A DNA stretch of 19,747 nt from JACZQZ01 sp046756945 (GTDB lineage: Bacteria > Pseudomonadota > Alphaproteobacteria > Rhodospirillales > 2-02-FULL-58-16), in contig JBHHXI010000047.1 of assembly GCA_046756945.1 (NCBI GenBank), forward strand, positions 1-19,747, written 5' to 3'. Position numbers and translations under genes: made by a program. The notes under the pieces were generated by a model. That model saw only the letters and a program-made list of their open reading frames with translations. It was not told the origin of the DNA and did not search any database. Within the stretch, counting starts at the first letter, position 1; every line of letters starts with the position of its first letter. Shown one piece after another: positions 7,938 to 13,803 of the stretch.

Positions 7938-9176
7938 ATGGGCAACCTTCGCCTCCCCAACGGCGCGTTGACGAGCCTGCTGGTGGCCGGGTGGCTGGCG
8001 GTGCCGGCGGCAGGCGCCTTGGCCCTGTCGCCGGACGCCGACGCCGGCCGACACCTGGACGACGTCGAGCGCGCCCTCGATGCGGGGCGCAAGCAGGCCC
8101 GGGACCTGGAGATCATGGCCGCCGGCCTGGAGAGCGAGGTGCGCCGGCTGCAACGCGACCGGGTGGCCGCCGCCCGGGCCATCCAGGACAGCGAAGCCGA
8201 GATTTCACGGCTGGAGGCCAGGCTGGCCCGCCTGGCGCGCAGCGAAGCCGGGAAAAGCGCCCGCCTGGCGGCGCGCCGCGGCCAGTTCGTGGGCGTGCTC
8301 ATGGCGCTTCAACGCCTCGCCCTGCATCCCCCGGAGGCGATGATCGCCCAACCCATGAGCCTGTCGCAGACGGTGCGCAGCGCCATCCTGCTCCGCGCCG
8401 CCGTGCCCGAGATCGAACGCCGCGCCGATCGTCTGCGCGCCGACCTCGCCGGGCTCGCCCGCGCCCGCCGCGAGGCCGGCGACCGGCGCCTGCAGTTGGC
8501 CACCGCCGTCGCCGGGCTGGCGGAGCAGCGGGCCCATTTGAACACGCTGCTGGCGCGTAAGACGGAGCTGAAGCGCCGCACCGCCACGCAGGCCCGCGAG
8601 GCGACGCGCCGGGTTCAGACCCTGGCGCGCGAGGCGCGGGATTTGCGGGGCCTGCTTGCCCGCCTGGAGAAGGAGCGCCGCCAACGCGAGGCAAAAGCGA
8701 AGGCCGCCGCCGAGGAAGCGGCGCGGCGCGGGACCCTGCGGGCGCGCCTGGACGGGGAGGCGCCGTCCATCTCCAAGGCCCGGGGCATGTTGCCATTTCC
8801 GGCCGTCGGCCGGCTGACGGGACGCTACGGGCAGGCCATCAGGACCGGCCTGACCCGCAAGGGAATCACCATCGAGACCCGGACCGGCGCCCAGGTGGTT
8901 TCCCCGCACGAGGGACGGGTCGTCTTCGCCGGCCCGTTCCGCAAATACGGGCAACTCTTGATCATCGAACACGGCGAAGGATATTATAGCCTGCTTGCGG
9001 GTCTGGCCCGCATCGACGGCGTCATCGGGCAATGGATTCTGGGCGGCGAGCCGGTCGGCATCATGGGACGCCCGGAAAACGGACACCCTGTCCTCTACAT
9101 GGAACTGCGTAGGAACGGTCAGCCGATCAACCCCCTGCCGTGGCTGGCCGCGCGCACAGGTAAGGTAAGCGGATGA
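7938..9176 (+). CDS. EnvC-like murein hydrolase activator (M23/LytM domain, non-catalytic)
   Basis: EnvC-type proteins are periplasmic factors that switch on cell-wall amidases at division sites. The 412-residue product has an N-terminal signal peptide (about 1-30, hydrophobic LTSLLVAGWLAVPAAGALA), two Arg/Ala/Glu/Leu-rich coiled-coil stretches (about 38-115 and 157-270) and a C-terminal LytM-like domain (about 287-402). The zinc residues of active M23 peptidases are missing: the first His..Asp motif reads TRKGITIE, and the final HxH reads PVLYMEL. This degeneracy is the hallmark of activators such as EnvC rather than true endopeptidases. It overlaps ctpA by 4 bp. The target amidase is not in the window. 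Confidence 0.9.
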   Translation: MGNLRLPNGALTSLLVAGWLAVPAAGALALSPDADAGRHLDDVERALDAGRKQARDLEIMAAGLESEVRRLQRDRVAAARAIQDSEAEISRLEARLARLARSEAGKSARLAARRGQFVGVLMALQRLALHPPEAMIAQPMSLSQTVRSAILLRAAVPEIERRADRLRADLAGLARARREAGDRRLQLATAVAGLAEQRAHLNTLLARKTELKRRTATQAREATRRVQTLAREARDLRGLLARLEKERRQREAKAKAAAEEAARRGTLRARLDGEAPSISKARGMLPFPAVGRLTGRYGQAIRTGLTRKGITIETRTGAQVVSPHEGRVVFAGPFRKYGQLLIIEHGEGYYSLLAGLARIDGVIGQWILGGEPVGIMGRPENGHPVLYMELRRNGQPINPLPWLAARTGKVSG

Positions 9177-10516
9177 AAACTCGAATGCTTCTGGTGGCCG
9201 CCATGGCCGCCCTTCTGGTTTTGCCCCGGGCCGATGCGGCGGAATCGAGCAAGAACGGCCCTGATACGTACCGGCTTCTCAACCTGTTCGGGGATGTCTT
9301 CGAGCGCGTGCGCGCCGATTACGTCGAGGAGGCCGACGACCAGGATTTGGTCGAGGCCGCCATCACCGGCATGTTGACCTCGCTGGATCCCCATTCCAGC
9401 TACCTGAACGCAAAAAGCTTCCGCGAGATGCAGGTGCAGACCCGCGGCGAGTTCGGGGGCCTGGGAATCGAGGTCACCATGGAGGCCGGACTGGTCAAGG
9501 TGGTTTCGCCCATCGACGACACCCCGGCGTTCCGCGCCGGCATCGAGCCCGGCGACCTGGTCAGCCACCTGGACGGCGACCCGGTGCTCGGGCTGACCCT
9601 CGCCGAAGCGGTCGAAAAGATGCGCGGCCGCGTCGGTACGGACATCCGTCTGACCATCCGCCGTGCCGGGCGCCCGCCGTTCGACGTCACCATCACCCGC
9701 GCCATTATCAAGATCCGTTCCGTGCGCTCGCGCGTCGAAGGGAAGATCGGCTACCTGCGCGTGACCTCCTTCAACGAGCAGGCGGAGAAGGGCGTGAAGA
9801 AGGTGATGGCCAAGTTCCATAAGGAAATCGGCGACGAAATGCAGGGCGTCGTTCTCGATCTGCGCAACAACCCGGGCGGCCTGTTGGATCAGGCGGTGGC
9901 CATCGCGGATGCGTTTTTGGACAAGGGCGAGATCGTTTCCACGCGCTCCCGCCGGCCCGAGGACACGCAGCGCTTTAACGCCCGTCCCGGCGACCTGACC
10001 GACGGCCTGCCCCTCGTGGTGCTGATCAATGGCGGCTCGGCGTCGGCGTCCGAGATCGTCGCCGGGGCCTTGCAGGACCACCACCGCGCCCTCGTGCTCG
10101 GCACCAAGTCCTTTGGCAAGGGGTCGGTCCAGACCATCATTCCGCTGTCCGGGCATGGCGCCATGCGGCTGACCACGGCGCGCTACTACACGCCCTCGGG
10201 GCGCTCCATCCAGGCCGTCGGCATCGAGCCCGACATCGTGGTCGAGCAGGCCCGCATCGAGAAAGTCACGGAGCCCGGCCGCCGGCGCGAAGCGGACCTG
10301 CGGGGCGCCCTGGAAAACGGGAACGCCCCCGCCGACAAGTCCGACCAGAAAAAGCCCGAAGGCACAGGCAAAGCCAAGCCCGACGGCGCCGACGCCGGAG
10401 GCGCCGAAAAGGAGGCGAAGAAGCCGCCCGCGGTGGATTACCAGCTCGGACGGGCGCTTGACCTGCTGCGCGGCCTGTCCCTGTTCGGGGAAAGGATCGC
10501 GGTGAAAGGCAGTTGA
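9173..10516 (+). CDS. ctpA: Carboxyl-terminal processing protease (S41 family)
   Basis: S41 proteases cleave periplasmic proteins from the C-terminus using a Ser/Lys dyad, and several control peptidoglycan hydrolases. The 447-residue protein has a signal peptide ending ADA (residues 20-22), a PDZ domain (about 88-172, with GGLGIEV and AGIEPGDLV) and the peptidase core. The core shows RNNPGGLLDQAV (231-242), the nucleophile region GGSASASEIV (287-296) and the general-base Lys316 in FGKGSVQ. Residues about 384-420 form a Lys/Pro/Glu/Gly/Ala-rich low-complexity linker, followed by a short helical tail. The start overlaps the previous stop (ATGA), which couples it to the amidase activator. Confidence 0.96.
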   Translation: MKTRMLLVAAMAALLVLPRADAAESSKNGPDTYRLLNLFGDVFERVRADYVEEADDQDLVEAAITGMLTSLDPHSSYLNAKSFREMQVQTRGEFGGLGIEVTMEAGLVKVVSPIDDTPAFRAGIEPGDLVSHLDGDPVLGLTLAEAVEKMRGRVGTDIRLTIRRAGRPPFDVTITRAIIKIRSVRSRVEGKIGYLRVTSFNEQAEKGVKKVMAKFHKEIGDEMQGVVLDLRNNPGGLLDQAVAIADAFLDKGEIVSTRSRRPEDTQRFNARPGDLTDGLPLVVLINGGSASASEIVAGALQDHHRALVLGTKSFGKGSVQTIIPLSGHGAMRLTTARYYTPSGRSIQAVGIEPDIVVEQARIEKVTEPGRRREADLRGALENGNAPADKSDQKKPEGTGKAKPDGADAGGAEKEAKKPPAVDYQLGRALDLLRGLSLFGERIAVKGS

Positions 10517-10560
10517 TGGGACGCTAACCACTCGACGGGAGTACCGGGAAAGGTGCAGGT

Positions 10561-11922
10561 GTGAAACTCCCCTTCACTCTCAAGGGCCTGGGATTCGGCA
10601 AGGGTGCGCGCCGCAAGGACCAGGCCGATGATTTCGACGATGCGGACTCCGAGAAGCCGGAAGATGAACCCGGCGCGGACGCCGGCGACGACCAGGAGGA
10701 TGCGGAGGACGGGGCGCAGGACGGGGCGCAGGACGGGGCGCAGGACTCTGCCGGTGGCGGCAAGCGGCGCCTGATCATCGTCGGGGCGGGAGCCTCCGCC
10801 GCCGCCCTCGCCGTCATCGGCGTAGGCGGATGGATGTTCCTGGGCGGTGATGCCGGGCACACCGAGTATAGACCCGAGCCGGGCGTCCCCCGCGTCGAGC
10901 TGGCTATTCCCCCATTGGCCGGCGCCCCCGACGAAGGCGGCCTGACGCCGCCGGGCGACGCCGGGAGCGGGGACCCTCAGGCGTCCGCGAAACCGGACGG
11001 TACCGTGGCCGCCAACACCGAAGGCGCCGACGCCGAGGGGCCGGACACGGGCGTGGTCGTTTCGCCGGTCAGGCTGGTGGCGTTTTCCAACATGCCGGAG
11101 GTGGCCGTCGGGCCGCCGCTGGCCCGGGTTCCGGATCCGGCCCTGGTCGAACAGGGCGCCTACGGTCCCCTGCCCCGGGTCAGCGCCGACGGCCGCCGGC
11201 CGTGGCGGGTCTACGCCCGTCCCTTCGACGCCCGCGACGAACGCCCGCGCATCGCCGTCATCGTCACCGGCCTGGGTCTGAGCCAAGCCGCCACCGAGGC
11301 CGCCATCACGCGGCTTCCGGGATCGGTGACCCTGGCCTTCGACCCCTATGCCAAGGGTCTGGACGACTGGATTCCCCTGGCCCGGGAAGCGGGGCACGAG
11401 GTGTTGCTGTCCCTGCCCATGGAGCCCGCCAACTTCCCGGTCCACGACCCCGGACCGTATGCGCTCAGGACCTCGCTCGCCCCGGCGGAAAACCTGCGGC
11501 GCCTGGAATTCGTGCTCAGCCGGCTGTCCGGTTACGTCGGCGTGGTCACCGTCATGGGGTCCGGGTTCACCACCGCCGACGAACAGCTGCGTCCGGTTCT
11601 CGAGGCGTTGAGGGGACGGGGCCTGTTGTTCGTCGACGCGGTGCGGGCACCGAAGACCCTGGCGCCGGAGATCGCCACCGAGATCGGCCTGCCGCGCGTG
11701 GCCAGCGATATGGTCCTGGACGAGAACCCATCCAGGGCCGCCGTCGACATTCGGCTTGCCGAACTCGAGGGCATCGTCCGCAAGCGCACCACGGCCGTCG
11801 CCATGGCCGCGCCCAACCCGGCCACCCTGGAGCGGATCGCCGCGTGGGCCGCCACGCTGGAAGGCAAGAACCTGGCCCTCGCCCCCGTTTCCGCCGTCGC
11901 GCTCCGGCAGCGTACGCAATGA
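10561..11922 (+). CDS. Membrane-anchored divergent polysaccharide deacetylase family protein
   Basis: The 453-residue product begins at a GTG preceded by AAAGG. It has a short basic N-terminus, a very acidic segment (about 20-62), one transmembrane helix (about 70-95) and a Pro/Gly/Ala-rich linker (about 97-225). A C-terminal divergent polysaccharide deacetylase domain (DUF610 type) spans about 228-447, with IAVIVTGLGLS (231-241), LPGSVTLAFDPYA (252-264), LLSLPMEP (282-289) and VTVMGSGFTTAD (329-340). The topology is N-in, with the enzyme-like domain in the periplasm. The position usually holding an Asp pair (V-I-D-D-L-G) reads VTGLG, so catalysis is doubtful. The family is poorly characterised; its placement beside ctpA is common in Alphaproteobacteria. 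The stop overlaps the rppH start. Confidence 0.88.
   Translation: MKLPFTLKGLGFGKGARRKDQADDFDDADSEKPEDEPGADAGDDQEDAEDGAQDGAQDGAQDSAGGGKRRLIIVGAGASAAALAVIGVGGWMFLGGDAGHTEYRPEPGVPRVELAIPPLAGAPDEGGLTPPGDAGSGDPQASAKPDGTVAANTEGADAEGPDTGVVVSPVRLVAFSNMPEVAVGPPLARVPDPALVEQGAYGPLPRVSADGRRPWRVYARPFDARDERPRIAVIVTGLGLSQAATEAAITRLPGSVTLAFDPYAKGLDDWIPLAREAGHEVLLSLPMEPANFPVHDPGPYALRTSLAPAENLRRLEFVLSRLSGYVGVVTVMGSGFTTADEQLRPVLEALRGRGLLFVDAVRAPKTLAPEIATEIGLPRVASDMVLDENPSRAAVDIRLAELEGIVRKRTTAVAMAAPNPATLERIAAWAATLEGKNLALAPVSAVALRQRTQ
10711..10746 (+). repeat. Three perfect 12-bp tandem repeats in the acidic segment
   Basis: Three identical copies of GGGGCGCAGGAC encode (Gly-Ala-Gln-Asp)x3, residues 51-62 of the deacetylase-family protein, just before its transmembrane helix. 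The unit length keeps frame, so copy number could vary between strains and lengthen or shorten the cytoplasmic acidic tail. Confidence 0.95.
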
Positions 11923-12422
11923 CATCGGAGGACCAGCCCCGGCGGCCCTACCGCAGGGGCGTGGGGGCGGTGCTCATCAACGCCGGGGGAAAGGTGTTCG
12001 TCGCGCGGCGCATCGACACGCCCGGCGAGGCGTGGCAAATGCCCCAGGGCGGCATCGAGGAGGGTGAGACCCCGCGCCAGGCCGTGCTCAGGGAACTGGC
12101 CGAGGAGATCGGCACGGACAAGGCCGAAATCATCGCCGAAAGCGCGGACTGGATGGGTTACGACCTGCCCGGCGAACTGGCGGACACGGTGTGGGGCGGA
12201 CGGTACCGCGGCCAGATGCAAAAGTGGTTCGCGCTCAGGTTCACCGGCGCCGACGGGGACATCGACCTGAACGCCAGTGCGTCCCCCGAGTTCACCGACG
12301 CCAAATGGGTGGCGATGGAGGACCTGCCCCGGCTGGCCGTTCCCTTCAAGCGCGCCCTTTATGAAAACATTGTCGCCGAGTTCGGTTACCTGGCGGTCCG
12401 TCCGCGGCAAGAGACGGGATAG
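11919..12422 (+). CDS. rppH: RNA pyrophosphohydrolase (Nudix)
   Basis: RppH removes pyrophosphate from the 5' end of triphosphorylated mRNA, which opens the way to RNase E decay; relatives cleave dinucleoside polyphosphates. The 167-residue protein is of family length. It starts with RPYRRGVGAVLIN (9-21), continues with WQMPQGG (39-45) and has a perfect Nudix box from Gly44 to Gly65 (Glu50, Arg58-Glu59-Leu60, Glu62-Glu63). The later conserved QMQKWFALRF is also present. The start codon is the ATG overlapping the previous stop by 4 bp; it has no strong ribosome-binding site of its own, consistent with translational coupling. Confidence 0.95.
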   Translation: MTSEDQPRRPYRRGVGAVLINAGGKVFVARRIDTPGEAWQMPQGGIEEGETPRQAVLRELAEEIGTDKAEIIAESADWMGYDLPGELADTVWGGRYRGQMQKWFALRFTGADGDIDLNASASPEFTDAKWVAMEDLPRLAVPFKRALYENIVAEFGYLAVRPRQETG

Positions 12423-12502
12423 CCCCGGCCCTTCTTGTGCTTGCGAAGACGGCCCGTTGGCCGCCGTGCCGGTCGCGGGCTGAAACGGCGCCGAAGCGAT
12501 CC

Positions 12503-12531
12503 TTGAATTGGGGGCGGGTATTGCCCATTCT
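12503..12531 (+). promoter_or_regulatory. Candidate promoter producing a leaderless SDR transcript
   Basis: TTGAAT (12503-12508) and CATTCT (12526-12531) are separated by 17 nt. Transcription starting the usual 6-7 nt downstream would begin at or next to the A of the ATG at 12538. The bases before that ATG (CATTCTCCCGGC) contain no Shine-Dalgarno sequence, which fits leaderless translation. The -10 is weak (3 of 6). Confidence 0.35.
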
Positions 12532-12537
12532 CCCGGC

Positions 12538-13314
12538 ATGTCGGAGCGCCCCCATCCCGCCGCCCTGGTCACCGGCGGCGCCCGCCGCATCGGCCGCGCC
12601 ATCGCGCTCGACCTGGCGGCCCACGGCTGGTCCGTGGTCGTGCACTACAACACCTCCGGGCAGGCGGCCCGCGAGACGGTCGGGGAAATCACCGCCGGCG
12701 GCGGACGGGCGGCGGCCGTGGGGGCCGATCTCGCCAGCGAAGAGGATGCTGTCGGGCTTGTCCCGCGCGCGGCCGCGGAGGTCGGCCCGCTCACCTGCCT
12801 GGTCAACAACGCATCCGTGTTCGAGATCGACACGCCCGAGACCGCGACCCGGGCCTCCTGGGATGCGAATTTGCAGGTCAACCTGCGCGCCCCCTTCGTC
12901 CTGAGCCAGGCCTTCGCCGCGCAGCTGCCGGCCGACGGCGAGGGCAACGTCATCAACATCATCGACCAGCGGGTGTGGAACCTCACCCCCTATTACACCA
13001 CCTACACGGTCAGCAAGGCGGCGCTGTGGACGCTGACGCGGACCCTTGCCCAGGCGCTGGCCCCGCGTATTCGCGTCAACGCCGTGGGGCCGGGTCCGAC
13101 CCTGCCCCACGCGGGCCAGACGGACGAGACGTTCGCCCGCCAGTGGGCAGCCCTGCCGCTGGCGCGCCGGACCCTGTCCGAGGAGATCGCGGACGCCGTG
13201 CGGTTCATTCTGCGGGCGCCGGCGATGACCGGGCAGATGATCGCCCTCGACGGCGGCCAGCACCTGGGCTGGGCCCAGCGCCGGCGCACCGACACCCCCG
13301 CCCCCGAGGACTGA
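12538..13314 (+). CDS. SDR oxidoreductase, pteridine reductase-like (FolM/PTR1 type)
   Basis: This is a 258-residue short-chain dehydrogenase/reductase with a Rossmann fold. The cofactor motif is TGGARRIGR (12-20), the TGX3RXG form seen in NADPH-dependent pteridine reductases, and NNAS lies at 90-93. The active site is Tyr156 and Lys160 (YTVSK). The usual catalytic Ser is replaced by Asp143 in IIDQRV, exactly 13 residues before the Tyr, as in Leishmania PTR1 and E. coli FolM. VNAVGPGPTLP (180-190) and LDGGQHL (237-243) follow. The likely substrate is therefore dihydromonapterin, dihydrofolate or a related pterin; this is inference from motifs. The start chosen is the ATG at 12538; a TTG at 12508 would add ten unconserved residues. 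Other pterin genes nearby are the molybdopterin genes about 3 kb downstream. Confidence 0.85.
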   Translation: MSERPHPAALVTGGARRIGRAIALDLAAHGWSVVVHYNTSGQAARETVGEITAGGGRAAAVGADLASEEDAVGLVPRAAAEVGPLTCLVNNASVFEIDTPETATRASWDANLQVNLRAPFVLSQAFAAQLPADGEGNVINIIDQRVWNLTPYYTTYTVSKAALWTLTRTLAQALAPRIRVNAVGPGPTLPHAGQTDETFARQWAALPLARRTLSEEIADAVRFILRAPAMTGQMIALDGGQHLGWAQRRRTDTPAPED

Positions 13315-13428
13315 CCGCGCCGACCATGCGCCGCTCCGCTGCCGCCGGCACGGCCCCTATTGACGGGTGTCCACCGGGGCGCCGCAAGGGGCGGCATCGG
13401 ATTCGAATGGCTTAGTCCGAACGTATGT

Positions 13429-13492
13429 GCTTGCGCATTCACAATGTCCCACAAGCCATTGCAGGCATGGGCTTTGCTGTCCGGGGGCAAGC
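13429..13492 (+). other. Nested imperfect stem-loop, possible structured RNA
   Basis: The outer arms GCTTGC (13429-13434) and GCAAGC (13487-13492) enclose CCC/GGG pairing (13448-13450 with 13484-13486) and an inner hairpin. The inner hairpin pairs AAGCCAT (13453-13459) with ATGGGCTT (13467-13474), with one bulged G and a 7-base loop. With the terminator-like hairpin at 13540-13564 this could be part of a small RNA, but no good promoter was found and no known RNA family was recognised. Confidence 0.25.
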
Positions 13493-13539
13493 GAGTTTTA
13501 CACAGGGGACCAAGACGCCCGCTCACCGATTCGATGGAG

Positions 13540-13564
13540 CCCCGAACCGGCGCCGGGGGTTTTT
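13540..13564 (+). terminator. Terminator-like hairpin with T run
   Basis: CCCCG (13540-13544) and CGGGG (13554-13558) enclose a 9-base loop; one G then precedes TTTTT (13560-13564). The stem is only 5 bp but GC-only. It could end read-through from the SDR gene about 225 nt upstream or a small RNA in between. Confidence 0.5.
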
Positions 13565-13579
13565 GTTGGCCGGACGGGC

Positions 13580-13640
13580 TTAATATTCCTTATTTAAATC
13601 AATGCATTATGGAATTGCCTAATTTTTGTGCAAAGTGAGA
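13580..13640. other. AT-rich island (candidate DNA unwinding element)
   Basis: By hand count, 38 of the 50 bases from 13581 to 13630 are A or T, in a window that is otherwise about two thirds G+C. It includes ATTTAAAT and TAATATT. It directly abuts the DnaA-box cluster on its right, the arrangement of a duplex unwinding element in bacterial origins. Confidence 0.55.
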
Positions 13641-13693
13641 AAATCGGCGGTTTTCATGGAGCTTTGAACAAGAGGGCGGTATTTTCAACAGAC

Positions 13694-13702
13694 TTATCCA
13701 CA
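13694..13702 (+). promoter_or_regulatory. Perfect DnaA box with flanking near-matches
   Basis: TTATCCACA at 13694-13702 is the exact high-affinity DnaA box, in the context ACAGACTTATCCACAA, close to the right end of E. coli oriC. Nearby looser sites are TTTTCAACA (13682-13690, 8 of 9 to TTWTNCACA), CGTGGATAG (13708-13716, minus strand, 7 of 9 to the perfect box), TGTGCAAAG (13627-13635, minus strand, 8 of 9) and TTTTACACA (13496-13504, full match to TTWTNCACA). Confidence 0.65.
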
Positions 13703-13803
13703 AGAATCGTGGATAGTTGGCCGCGAGTTGGCTTTTGCCGATGACCCATGCGAACGGATAAGCCCGCCTTGACGCCGATCATGCCTTCGGCCACATAGCC
13801 GGT

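Larger units (their letters stand above)
13315..13803. other. 489-bp non-coding region with origin-like features
   Basis: No convincing gene lies here; short open frames do not resemble any family I know. From left to right there is GC-rich spacer (13315-13400), a nested imperfect stem-loop (13429-13492), a DnaA-box-like TTTTACACA (13496-13504), a terminator-like hairpin (13540-13564), an AT-rich island (about 13580-13640), a cluster of DnaA-box-like sites including a perfect one (13627-13716) and then ordinary sequence up to the uvrC start. It is by far the longest gene-free stretch in the window. Confidence 0.8.

Noticed and set aside
13390..13425. A possible tRNA T arm (TTCGAAT) in the non-coding region
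   Set aside because: The bases flanking the loop do not form a 5-bp stem, and no anticodon or acceptor arm is nearby.
13580..13600. A CtrA-like site (TTAA-N7-TTAA) in the AT-rich island
   Set aside because: The two TTAA half-sites are 10 nt apart rather than 7; with 7-nt spacing the second half matches only two of four bases.
13360..13638. Two overlapping short + strand open frames (92 and 76 codons) in the gap before uvrC
   Set aside because: They overlap in different frames, have no ribosome-binding site, resemble no family I know and run across the terminator-like hairpin and the AT-rich island. They look like chance frames.
13640..13803. A LexA (SOS) box upstream of uvrC
   Set aside because: GAAC and GTTC words occur, but none has a partner at the alphaproteobacterial 7-nt spacing.
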